Part shown: in pieces, positions 1 through 9,233 of the stretch | How the letters are laid out: the number at the start of each line of letters is the position of its first letter | Position numbering within the stretch: the first letter of the stretch is position 1 | From: Ettlia oleoabundans | Taxonomy: Eukaryota > Chlorophyta > Chlorophyceae > Chlamydomonadales | NCBI GenBank assembly: GCA_019693395.1 | Contig: JAAMXP010005401.1 | Coordinates: forward strand, 1 to 10,718 | DNA: 10,718 bases | Direction of reading: 5' to 3' | Made by a program: the position numbers and the translations under genes | The notes under the pieces: generated by a model | What the model saw: only the letters and a program-made list of their open reading frames with translations | What the model was told of the DNA's origin: nothing | Databases searched by the model: none

Positions 1-1594
1 GGGTGGCCGGGGGGGGGCACATGTGCGCGCAGCACTGAAGCCGTAGCATAAGAACACATGCATGCCAGTAAAGCAGGGCACCTCTGGAAGTTCAAGGGCG
101 GCACCCCACCTGACCAGCTGGGTGCATAGCTGGGCATGGGGCTCAGGTGGGTGCTGCTGCCTCCAGCACCCACAAACCCTGCCGCCGTGCTCAGGCTGCC
201 AGAGGGGCTGTCCAGCTGCGAAGTGGCAGTGCTGGCGCCTGCTGGGGGGGGTGGCGACGTGCGTGGCGGCTGTGCCACACGGGGGCGCATCCTGGCTGCG
301 GCATCCAGCTCACAAAAATGGAACATCATCACGCTGTTGGCAATCTGCAGCACAGACAACGGACGCAGGGTTGGTGGAAATGATGCCCAGGAAGGGGGAA
401 AGAGGGGAGGCACGGCAGCAAGGATGGCAAGCATCCCATGCTTCAAACCAACCAGCACTGGCCAAGCAACACTGCGGTTCGAGATGCTGCCGCTTCATGG
501 CGCCCAGGCAGGCTGTGCCCACCCCCACCTGTGGTGACTCTGTGAGGCGCCAGAGCCACTGCTCCAACTCCCATCGCCGCTGCTCCACAAGCTCCGGCCT
601 GCGCTCATAACAAACAATACCGACAGCAAGCAGAAAGGATTTGGGTCTTCAGCCAGATTTGACCTTATGTTTTACACCACATCAGCTTGCCAGACTAGCT
701 TGACAGACTGACAACAACTGCCAGCAGCAGCAGACGGACATGTCAAACGCAATACAGTACTGAACTGGTCCCCCTGATGCAGCAGGCTGGCATGTCACTC
801 ACTTGCGGTTAACGCCTGCCAGGCTGCGACGGGGCGGGGGATCCAGCCCTCGCATTGCAGCTACACCAAGCTCCTCTCGCAGCTGCAGGCAGACAGGCAG
901 GCAGGCAGCTGGTAGACATGTAGGCAGGCGGGTGCAGGATCGATACAAGGTGAACAGCCAGCAGGCATGTACATAGCAGGCAAACGCTGATGAAAGGAGC
1001 TCCCAACTTTCACCCACAAACAGCAGGGCACTACCTTGAATTCATGAGATTCATCCCACGCATATATATTGAGCAATCGCCTGCCATACCAGCACCAAAC
1101 AAACATCACCCCCAGGCCGCTCACCCGGCGGTGCAGTGTGATGAAGGAGCTGAAGCGGCGGCCCACACTGCGCTTGCGAGACTCCCCCTGTGGAGGTAGC
1201 ACCGTCACCTCCACCTGCGAGATGCAGCAATGCAGTGAAAGGCGTTGTTAGTTGTGCTGCCGCACTTCCGTCTGGCCTTGCGGTCAATCGGCAGCACCGC
1301 TCCAGGATGCAGCACCCACTACTGCAGTTGACCGCCGGGCGGCATCCGCAATGTTTGCATGAGGAACAGGTGCAGGCAAGCTGCAGCACCCAATGAATAT
1401 AGTTGGGCTACCTGGTAAAATACAGCTGTCTCGCCATCAGGCAGCTGCGCCTGGCTCCAGCTGGGCACCCGCAACGTGTACCGCCAGCCGGGCGAGCCGC
1501 CCGGCGGGCCGGCAGCATTGCCGCCAGAACTAGCGCGCGCGGACCCGCTGCCTGCAGGCGCGTCAGTGCTGTTGCGTCGCCTGGCCGTGCTCAT
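1..1594 (-). CDS. PX-domain protein, EREX/sorting-nexin-like (5' part, runs off left edge)
   Basis: Predicted phosphoinositide-binding trafficking protein of endosomal membranes. Exons on the minus strand: 1594-1412, 1214-1125, 882-803, 598-529 and 344 to the edge. All junctions are GT-AG and the phases (0,0,2,0) agree. The start has A at -3. Residues 1-35 are Ser/Gly/Ala-rich; the PX domain covers about 36-159. Visible PX hallmarks are VPSW then VFYQVEV (first strands), GRRFSSF (79-85, with the lipid-contacting Arg81), the PPPRR turn (106-110), the helix VEQRRWELEQWL (122-133) and the final FHFCELDAAAR. The spacing and the VPSW/FYQV motifs recall plant EREX/EREL proteins, which are Rab5 effectors. 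After the domain comes a Pro/Ser/Gly-rich linker (about 163-255). Exon 5 stays open to the edge, but it could end at weak donors near 82 or 110. Any coiled coil downstream is outside the window. The PX call is firm; the EREX assignment is a family-level inference. Confidence 0.8.
890..935. repeat. CAGG-type simple repeat in PX intron 2
   Basis: Imperfect units of GCAG/CAGG (gcaggcagacaggcaggcaggcagc) lie next to the 3' splice site of intron 2. On the minus strand they read CTGCCTGCCTG and so may serve as the pyrimidine-rich tract before exon 3 (starts 882). No other role is evident. Confidence 0.5.
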
Positions 1595-2535
1595 CCTGGG
1601 CTGAGGAGGCTTTTGGCAGCCGTGGGTGCTCGCCAGGTCAGAAGCTAAGCTACAAGGACAGGGTGTTCAGCTGCTAGTCGTGGTGGTCATCCGTGCAGGT
1701 ATTCGGGCGCCGATCGCACAGCGATCACGCTTAGGTCTGCTGACCACGACAAAAATGACCAGCGAAAAGGAGGAGTGCTTACCACTGACCTATTGCAAAC
1801 GACAGTACGCAAAACAGTAGATTCTCAGGCAAGTTGAGACAAGTGGGCGCCTGCTGTGTCATGCTGGGCGGGAGATGCCCCCGCCGCCGATGCTGAGGGA
1901 AAGGGAACACATAATGAGCTTCCCTAATCAAGCTTGTCCCAGGCCAACGTAAGCCCCAATCGTTCAATCATGCTTCACAAAATAATGCGAAGAACCCTCC
2001 TACTGAGTCTCGCAGCTAAAAGGGACATGGCTACAAGTTTGCAGGGACACGGTTGCACTAGATTCAGGATTTTCCCGTCAACGGTGAAGGTTGGCAGATT
2101 GGATGGGGAAAAAACAACTAAAACAACGAATGCAACTTGGCAAAACCTGTTCGTGGAAATACAGTGGTGATGCAGTCTGCATGTTCTATTCAAGACGAGG
2201 CAGGAAAGTCGAGGCAAGAGTTGACACTAGCCAAAAAAACTTTGCATTGCTTGCCAAACATGGCATGTTTGTGGCAGTCTATCCAAAAACGACACATGTG
2301 GCCACGCACGTGCTGACAATGCGGCTACATATGGCCGAGGAAGTAGATAACTCAACTGTCCACCCCTCAGCCTGCTCAACTCACTCCTGGCCGGCTGCCA
2401 GCATGAAGACTCGAGGCTGCAGCCGACTGCTGGCCCAACTCGAATCACTCCTGGCACTTGCCAAGGCAGGATTCGGTCCCAATTGATTGCTTGCTAGGAC
2501 TCACTTCACTGCTGGTCGCGTTTCAGGTTGCGCTT
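1595..2535. other. Intergenic region between PX gene and transaldolase-like gene
   Basis: No coding exon with family similarity was found on either strand. Open frames here are short and carry no recognisable motif. The left part (about 1595-1800) should hold the promoter and 5' UTR of the PX gene. It contains a small dyad, GATCGC-ACA-GCGATC, at 1712-1726. The right part should be the 3' UTR of the transaldolase-like gene, with three short repeats near 2381, 2445 and 2536. I did not see a TGTAA-type polyadenylation signal on the minus strand here. The middle (about 1900-2300) is visibly more A/T-rich than the exons. Confidence 0.6.
1712..1726. repeat. Short inverted repeat upstream of PX gene
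   Basis: A perfect 6-bp dyad, GATCGC and GCGATC, is separated by ACA. It lies about 120 bp upstream of the proposed PX start codon. It could be a dimeric factor site, but a dyad this short can arise by chance and nothing else supports a function. Confidence 0.3.
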
Positions 2536-2546
2536 TCACTCCTGGC
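2381..2546. repeat. Three dispersed copies of TCACTCCTGGC at the transaldolase-like 3' end
   Basis: The 11-mer occurs at 2381-2391, 2445-2455 and 2536-2546. Each copy is followed within a few bases by a variant of GCCA, so the similarity extends a little beyond the core. The rightmost copy includes the stop codon of the transaldolase-like gene (minus strand GGC CAG GAG TGA). The other two lie in its presumed 3' UTR. This suggests an old local duplication of the coding end. Confidence 0.5.
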
Positions 2547-5500
2547 CACCCGCCAGGTTTATGAAGTAGGGCTCCAGGCGGTTTGCGTCCTCCACCAGGC
2601 GGTCAATGCCCTCGTGCAGCAGCTCACGGCCGGCCATGCCTATGTACTCGTTGAAGGCATCCTCTGCAGGGCACAAACAGCAGACAAATAACATTTTCAG
2701 CTGATGTGCACGTAGTCCCCGTTTGCAACACGATCACGATGCTCTCAACACGCATGCTCAGTTCTCACGCTCTACATGAAGTGCGTTTGCTAGGGGTGCA
2801 GTGGGCCAACGAGCGATACATGGCCTACTGCTACCAAACCCAGCCAGCCAGCCAGCCAACCATTCACAGGCAGCAGAGCACACCATCCACTGTCTCCAGC
2901 TCAATTGGCAGGAACTCGGCCTTTTGCGCCAGCTCAGGGCTCAGGCGCTGCTCCACGCTGCCTGGCACATCCTCTGCTGCTGAAAGCCCAGTGTTGTAGC
3001 CATCCAGCGTTGAAGAAGATGCCAGCGAAGTGAGCACTTTCGGGCCCTGCATTCAGGCACACGGGCAGGCACCCAGTTCACATACAACCATGAGTCCAAC
3101 GACCGCGCTGCCTCACTCTCATGCTGCCCGCAGAAACAAGCCATGAACAGGGCCTGCAGCGTTGATGGCAGCATCAGCAGTGCGGCCAGCAGCCTTGGTT
3201 CTCACCACCACCAGGTAGTCGCATCCCGCCAGCGCCAGCGCCTCCGCTTTTGTGCGCAGCCCTGAAGCCATCACCTTGGTGCGACCGCCATGGTACTTCT
3301 GCGTGGCATGGCAGTGCGAGGTCACTCCCACCAACTGCAAACGGTAAACTGGCATGAGCAACAACAGGGTTTGTGAACAGGCTTACCAGCACCAACTACA
3401 CAACTGTCCAGGCTGCTCCCTGCAGCTTGAAAGCCGCCATGGCCAGGAACCAAGGATCCTACCACACAGCGCTCACCTGGATGTAGTTGTAGATCTTCTC
3501 AACCAGAAGCAGGCCGGGGTTGATGTCAGCGGCGCCAAAACCCGCCTTGACCATGGCGGACATCTCGCGCGGGGCCTGCAGTGATCATTGTGGCACCATG
3601 CGGCATGGTGCCACAATGAGGCAAAAAATACATGGGAAAAAATGCGAGCTGGTGACTTCGGAATAGCAACCATGATGGACACACAAATGTCCTGCGCAAT
3701 GACAAAAAGGTGAGGCATTGATGGCAGCCGAGTGCAGGCAACCTGCTATGCTGGCATGCCATTAAAGAAGACGTCGTCAGCGCGTGGGGTGGGGGGTGGG
3801 AGGGTGGGGGTGGGGGACGGCATGCCATACACATGTACGTGGTTGCAATATGCCTTTACAACAGGGTCAGCAGCATGCCAATCAAAATTGGGGGAGGGCG
3901 CACATTGCGGTCTCGGATCACGCCCGGATGGCGGTTGTACCAGTCGTGCAGCCGCCCCACGTTGGGCTGTATCACGCTGATGCCGTTCTGTGCTGCCGAC
4001 GCGCCTTGCACAAAGCTGCATTACCATTTGCCACAACAATATAATGCCAGGTGTCATCAAAAGCTGTTACAATACATTTAGTGCGGCACCAGCATAAACT
4101 CACTGCCACCATACAGCACTAGCTAGGACCCCAGCTGCTAGCCTGCTGGACTGCATACCAGCACAGACATATGCCCCAACACATTTTACCATGTGCAAAG
4201 CAAGTCCAGAATCTACATGCCTACCTGTAGACGAGCACGAGGTGGCAGGCAATGCCCTCGGCCTCCAGCTGCTTGCCCGCCTGGATGGCGGCCCAGGTGG
4301 CGGGCATCCTCAGCAGCACGCGGTCCTTGTCCACACCAAGCTCCTTGTACATCTCAACCAGCTGCCGCCCCCTCGCCAGCAGCTTCTCTGCAACAATGTG
4401 GGATGTGACAGATGGATGAGGTGGTGCAACGTCAGCCGGCGGGTTAGCCAGGTAAGGTTTCCCCTAGGCAACGATTTGACCCAACATGCACAGCTGTGTG
4501 GTCCCGGCACTTGGTTTGAGTGCAGACGAGCAGACCTGTGTCAAATGCGAGGCGTGGGTCCACCTCTGTGCTCACACGCCCCGTCACCTTCTCCAAAAAC
4601 ATGCTGCCCACATTGACCAAAGCCTTATCAACCTTCACAATCAGGTAATGGGGTAAAAGAACATGCAGTGAGATGAGAGCGAGGATTGGTGTGAAAGAGT
4701 ATGTGTGTGTTGGTGACGCGAGTTGCCAGAGGTGCACATTAGTCGTCTGCCACGGCCAGCGGCCTCAGAAAGGCTCCATGCTGATCAACATGCAGACAGG
4801 ATCAGGAGCTTGCAAAGCGACGCAATTGCTTCTACGGGCCAAGCTGTGCGTCCCTGCAAAGGCAGAGCACATCCCAGCCTGGGCAGCAGCGCCCCACAAG
4901 GGTGCAATGTGCATACCTGGCAGCTTGTCTTCTCATCTCCCGCCAATGCATTGCACCTGTCGTAGAAACGTGCCTGCTCGATGGCAAACTGCAGATGCAA
5001 ACACAGACGGTCTGTGGTTGCTGTGCAGCAAACCAGCAGGCTGGGGCAGCATGAACAAAGGGAATGGATTGCTGCAGCTGCCTGCCAGCCAGAAATACTC
5101 CGCTGACAGGCCGGCACATGCATAGTGTGAAACAAGCGGGCAGGATCACTGCACACTCCCCGCTTGTTTTCCAGTGTGCACAACTGCTCACTCTGTAGCG
5201 ACGCATGCTGACTGGATCGGACATGATGCCCGCCAGCACAGAGCGAGAAGAGGTCTGAGCTGTGGGCTGTTCAATGACTTGCTGAAGGCTTTGGCTGAGC
5301 AGCACATCAGGGACTACAGAGGAGAGTGCCTCCAGTCTCTGTAGCTCTGTGGAACTAGTCCTGCAACGGAAGTAACAGGATGGAGCACGGGTGCAAACCT
5401 GGACGAAGCAGGACAGGACAAACATGGCTGCGAGATAAGGGTCAACTGTGGGTTACAACATGGCACCCGCAAATCTGTGACAACAGCCAGGCTTGCCTGG

Positions 5501-5630
5501 AAGATGGGCTAACATACTGCGAAGCAGTGGCACTAGCGCGAACAACTCTGACGGTGGCACGTTGCGAGGGGCGGCGCTGCTGCCCAGCGGCGGGCAAGAT
5601 AGGGACGGCCTTCAAGGCAGTCGCCAGCAT
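2536..5630 (-). CDS. Chloroplast-targeted transaldolase-like protein, probable pseudoenzyme
   Basis: Ten exons (minus): 5630-5518, 5360-5192, 4988-4917, 4632-4536, 4387-4225, 4015-3904, 3575-3477, 3298-3206, 3046-2884, 2663-2536. All introns are GT-AG, phases are consistent, and the total is 402 residues plus TGA. Residues 1-37 look like a plastid transit peptide: hydrophobic start, Arg/Ser/Ala-rich, no acidic residue. The chosen ATG has A at -3; an in-frame ATG at 5843 would add 71 residues and bury the transit peptide. Transaldolases move a dihydroxyacetone unit between sugar phosphates in the pentose phosphate pathway. Family motifs are present: VNVG then GRVSTEVDPRL (136-146), PATW (179-182), YSFVQ (204-208), NVGRLHDWY (223-231), ADINPGL (258-264), KVMASGLR (283-290), AGCDYLVV. 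Against E. coli TalB, Asp17 (D56), Glu96 (E141), Arg181 (R226) and Arg228 (R290) are kept. The Schiff-base Lys132 is Arg177, Thr156 is Val201, Ser176 is Gln221, and Asn35 is apparently Ser76. Transaldolase activity is therefore doubtful. It resembles plant transaldolase-like proteins more than TalB. The intron 9 junction (2884/2663) is the least certain. Confidence 0.88.
2837..2860. repeat. CAGC/CCAG tetranucleotide repeat in transaldolase-like intron 9
   Basis: A short run of (CCAG)n-like units (cagccagccagccagcca) lies inside the last intron. It is a simple microsatellite with no sign of function. Confidence 0.55.
3585..3619. repeat. 35-nt perfect inverted repeat next to a 3' splice site
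   Basis: Arms of 17 nt (3585-3601 and 3603-3619) are exactly complementary around one central base at 3602; the arm reads TCATTGTGGCACCATGC. It lies in intron 6 of the transaldolase-like gene. In the transcript it ends 9 nt before the first base of exon 7 (3575), so it occupies the place where the polypyrimidine tract and perhaps the branch point would be. As RNA, the central few bases would have to form the loop, giving a stem of about 15-16 bp. Confidence 0.9.
3786..3816 (+). repeat. G-rich tract, potential G-quadruplex (transaldolase-like intron 6)
   Basis: Runs of 4, 6, 3, 3, 5 and 5 G are each separated by a single T or A on the plus strand. That meets the simple G3+N1-7 rule with loops of one base. 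The gene is on the minus strand, so its pre-mRNA carries the C-rich complement and the G-rich strand is the DNA template strand. Confidence 0.7.
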
Positions 5631-6764
5631 GGTTCCGGGACGCGTCACAGTACTGTAGACTCTGCATGGATCAGGGATGCCAACTTGCTGTCGCAGAAGA
5701 GGAGGGTTGCGGAGCGGAGATAGATGTCGGAGCGCCCCCCGATTGAGGTGCTTGTTGGGGTTTTCACAAACATCTACGTTCCACACATCACATCTCTGCA
5801 TCCGAAACACGACGGAGCGCTCATCAAGCGCGCACGACCGCAAACAAGCTGGGCGCAGAAACCCAACGCCTCACTTGAGAATCAGCCGAACTGATCAATG
5901 CCAAGAGAATCGAGCTGGGAGAGTCGACGTGCACGCAACTATCAGAAACATAGTGCCAGCACATACATGGCCTGCCATGGACAAGGGCGGGGTGGCCAGG
6001 GAGGTTCTGGCACAATCGTTAGACAGAATGGCCAAAACATACTGTGGACTTGCGGTGCACTCTTGATGGCTGTATCCTTGTACAAGGTTAAATTGGTTTG
6101 GCAGAGCTGGCTAAACCCGCCCGAGCAAGTCAGCTGCCCGGCTGATGCAAACCGCTGTTGCTACTCTTACATTATTCATTCATCAGCACTGCCTCAAAGC
6201 TAGGGCTGATGAGCAATGCAACATATACAAGTGCACAGCAGGCTTATGCCTAGAGAAGACGGGAGCCCTATCTGGGCTGGCTGGGGGTGGGTTGGGGTGC
6301 GAGAAAGGGAGATAAGGGGCGACGGAGAGGAGGGCACTATTGAGCAGTGCAATGGACCGGTAGAGTACAGGAAGGGTGTTTGCATGAGGTGCGCCAGCAC
6401 GCAGCTCAGCAACGGGGCAAGCCGGGAGCGGCAAGACCCAGGGGACGGAGAAGGGGTTGTGGTAGTGGCAAACCCAAACAGCGGTCCCCGGGCCAGGCAG
6501 GCAAGCAAGGGGAGGGGGACCAACAGCGAGTGTACAGTGGGTGCACTTTGTACAGATGGAGCAAAAGAGAACGGTGTCATAAGCAGATGAGAATAAGAAA
6601 GAGGACATCTGATTGTGGTGGCGGAGCATGCCTACCTAGAGGGGCGGATCTGCACTATGGGGCGGTTGTATGTGCCATGGCAGGGGGCGTACACTACTGG
6701 GTGGGAAGCTGACGAATGCGGAGGAATGAAGTACGGGCGGCATGAACGTGTGTGGGAGTAACCG
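5631..6764. other. Spacer: transaldolase-like 5' region and UBC 3' UTR
   Basis: No supported gene. The part next to 5630 should hold the transaldolase-like 5' UTR and promoter. An in-frame open stretch reaches back to an ATG at 5843, but its residues do not look like a transit peptide. The part below 6764 should be the 3' UTR of the E2 gene. Several open frames of 120-150 codons cover 6180-6710 on both strands. They overlap each other, are low in complexity and Pro/Ser- or Gly/Arg-rich, and show no recognisable domain. Confidence 0.6.
6170..6174 (-). terminator. Possible TGTAA polyadenylation signal for the E2 gene
   Basis: The minus strand reads TGTAA here, in an A/T-rich patch. TGTAA (as RNA, UGUAA) is the usual poly(A) signal of green algae. 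It would give the E2 gene a 3' UTR of about 600 nt, long but normal for chlorophytes. A 5-mer is weak evidence alone. Confidence 0.35.
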
Positions 6765-8820
6765 TCACTCCATTCTGCCTGCCGCTTCCTGGTCCTCCTC
6801 CTCCTCGTCGCTGCTGCTAGAAAGGAAGCCATCTGCAGAATGAGAGAATTCACGGACATAGATTAAAACACCACAAACATATGGAAAGAAACGTTGCCCA
6901 AACGGCCCAGCACCAAACACCTGTGCTGTGCTGTCAGCAGCGAGCCACGGAAGCTGAGTCAGCAGCAGGAGCAAACATAGCACGAGAGCAGCCATTTCAA
7001 CGCAACAGCCCAAGGACGGCCGTCAAAGACTTCCACACCTGCCACTACAGCAGCAGCACCCACCCGACTCATCCTCGCTCATGTCCCCGGCTCCCTCACC
7101 CCCTCCTCCATGCTTCTCCGCCCCCTCCAGCGCTGCCACATCCTCAGCCTTGGCGTACCGCGACACATAGTCCTTCACCTGATCAGGAGCAGGAGCAGGT
7201 GGTGATGCACGTGTTTACCGCGGGGCAGTGTGCAATGCACAGCTGCAGCCTGCCACAGATGCCGACGAATGAGCGTTGAAAGTGGCACACACCCAAACAG
7301 GCACGCAGGTAGGCGGGGCAGCTGGGAAGGGACAAAGGCGAATGGCAGAAACAGTGCAATGCCAACGTGCAGCCACGTTGTTAAGATGTACCAACCCATG
7401 CTTAATACTCCCAAGAAAGTACACCAACCACCCCAATCACTCCATCTACTCCACGCCCTACCTTTTTCTGATACGCCGCTGGGTCCCGCATATGCAGCGC
7501 TGCCGCCTCACCGTTTAGCGGGTCCGAGGGGTTGGGGTACAGCAAAAGCTGCAGGCAGGAGGCAGCACAGACACAAACACAGGCAAGAATATGATCGTGA
7601 CTGGTCATGGGTGGTTGCTCTAGTGATTTGCATGAGCTCAGGGTGCAAAAGAGTGCCTACAAAGCATGCGGTGGATTTGTGCAAAAGCATATGAACGGCA
7701 GCACCGACAGGATAAGCAGGGCAGCGATTCCGCTGGTGAACGCCGTGCCACACCTGTGGCAGGAAAGTTTCGAAGACATTGACCAGGTCAAACATGGGAC
7801 TCCAGGTCTGGTTGATGACATCCAGGCACACGCTGCCCGCGCCCTGCAGCACCCAGTGGCGAGGTTGTTAGGGCTGTATATTCCTTGGCGGCAGCCTAAA
7901 TCATGCATGGGCTTCAGGGGCCAGAACCAGGCACTGGTGCAGACAACGCAACAAAAACACCACCTCTAGCAAAGGAACAGCTGTGCACCCCATTACCTAT
8001 ATAAACGTCACAAACAACATTTGGCACATGAACGAGTCACGGTGGCAGCCATAACCTGCGCACCCAACCCGACCTCCCATGCAGCCGGCAGACCTCGTCA
8101 ATGTTGGGATGGTAGATTTTGTTGACAAAGCCTATGCTGGGTGACTTGTAGGGGTAAGCCTCCGGCAGCTCTACGTGCACCCGCCACACGCCGCCCTCAT
8201 AGGGGCCTGCGGCAGGAACATGGCGGGTGGGCAGGTATTGACACTCCAGGGAGGGGCCCATAGCCTCTGCCAGCAGTGGCTACGCGATGAGGGATGGTTG
8301 CAGAACAACAGGCACGTGTCAGGGAGGAGATTGCATCCTACAACTGAAAGGATGCATGACATGACACTGCCCTGCCCTAGAGCAACCCATGGGCTGTGAA
8401 GACACAAGAATGACTGGTGGCATGTGGTGCTGCCAGCTGCTCACTGTCTGGTGGGCCCTTGAACACCACATGAAATTCCGAGATGTTGTCCTCCACTAGC
8501 TCCACTTTCCAGTCGCTCATCACTACGGACAATGCATCACGAGGGCATGCAGATATAGACAGGGATTTAAGGGCAGGAGGCAGGCCAGCCGACAGTGCGG
8601 CTGGCGGCAGCCTCCAGTGCACGGCAGCGGGCGCGCCAGAGGAGGCGCTATAACCTATTACAACACTCACTCAATTTCATGACGTCCTGCTCCCTCCTGC
8701 AGGGTAAGCGGAGGGACAGCGGTGAGCAAGCCATGACAACCGGGCCCAGGTGCACGGTGGCGACAGTCCGACGCTCAGCAGCAAAAGGTACCTGCGTGAA
8801 GGAGAGGCCGCTGCGGCCAT
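6765..8820 (-). CDS. Ubiquitin-conjugating enzyme E2, UBE2H / plant UBC4-6 class
   Basis: E2 enzymes carry ubiquitin as a thioester on a Cys and pass it to substrates with an E3 ligase. Exons (minus): 8820-8792, 8696-8671, 8522-8445, 8206-8094, 7843-7754, 7548-7462, 7178-7060, 6816-6765. Phases agree and the predicted length is 197 residues. The start has G at -3 and G at +4. The UBC fold covers about 12-150: VMKLMMSDWKV (first helix), [32 protein letters not shown] (76-82, the HPN motif), [13 protein letters not shown] with catalytic Cys88, [20 protein letters not shown], then [12 protein letters not shown]. The wording matches UBE2H/UBC8 and Arabidopsis UBC4/5/6 nearly throughout, and that class also ends in an acidic tail. 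Here the tail ends MSEDESGG then [16 protein letters not shown]. Junction 7 (7060/6816) is chosen to keep the acidic frame; other donors are possible. Exons 1 and 2 are only 29 and 26 nt. Confidence 0.93.
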
Positions 8821-9233
8821 TTCGTTTGTAGTGCGAGGCAGGGGCGGGGGGCGACTTGGACGCGCGCGTATAGCTCCCGAGACTCTTTTGCAGAGCGGTT
8901 GCAGCAATGCGGAAGATTACGGTCGATGCAGATCAGCAAAGCGAGAATAGCGCCCCGGGAGCTCGAGGGAATCGCCCAAACTGCGGACACCTTTCTTTCA
9001 AGCCGCTGTCCTCCTGGGGCTATTTCCAGTGGTTTCCCATTGGGCAGTAAGGTTATCGTAATTGTTGTAATCTACTCTGCACCCCCTACACTACCTCTTT
9101 AAGTCCAGGTCATCGATCAATATTTCGGCTTGTTTTGGCGTTGGACAGCACGTACGGTTCCCAGCTGCACATCATTATGATCTAAGGAGGACGCTTTGTG
9201 GCACGGCACCCCGCAACCCGCAGGGGACACCAC
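8821..9233. promoter_or_regulatory. Divergent (head-to-head) promoter region between UBC and XPB
   Basis: About 410 bp separate the E2 start codon (minus) from the proposed XPB start codon (plus). The gap must hold both 5' UTRs and probably a shared bidirectional promoter. The right part (about 9047-9180) is clearly more A/T-rich, while 8821-8960 is GC-rich with CGCGCG and CCCGGG stretches. No convincing TATA box was seen. The interval also holds a possible upstream XPB exon (8907-9046) with a strong GTAAGG donor. Confidence 0.55.

Noticed and set aside
62..610. 182-codon open frame on the plus strand
   Set aside because: It overlaps exons 4 and 5 of the PX gene on the opposite strand and is Cys/Trp/Ser-rich without any domain. 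It is a shadow of the GC-rich antisense exons.
2436..2456. tRNA B-box-like string (ACTCGAATCACTCC)
   Set aside because: It departs from GGTTCGANTCC at key positions and no cloverleaf can be drawn around it.
2091..2486. 131-codon plus-strand frame in the intergenic region
   Set aside because: No domain, no exon partners with matching phases, and composition like the surrounding noncoding DNA.
4832..5425. 197-codon open frame on the minus strand read as one protein
   Set aside because: It contains exon 2 of the transaldolase-like gene plus intron 2 read-through. Only 5360-5192 matches the family, and a GTGAGC donor follows at once.
5631..5843. 71-residue N-terminal extension of the transaldolase-like protein from ATG 5843
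   Set aside because: The extension has no targeting-peptide character, while the peptide starting at 5630 does. The open frame upstream is probably 5' UTR.
6183..6712. Overlapping 120-150 codon frames on both strands
   Set aside because: Low-complexity Pro/Ser- or Gly/Arg-rich translations, mutually overlapping, with no motif. This is best read as the E2 3' UTR.
7996..8005. TATATAAA-like box
   Set aside because: It lies inside intron 4 of the E2 gene with no transcript start or gene oriented from it.
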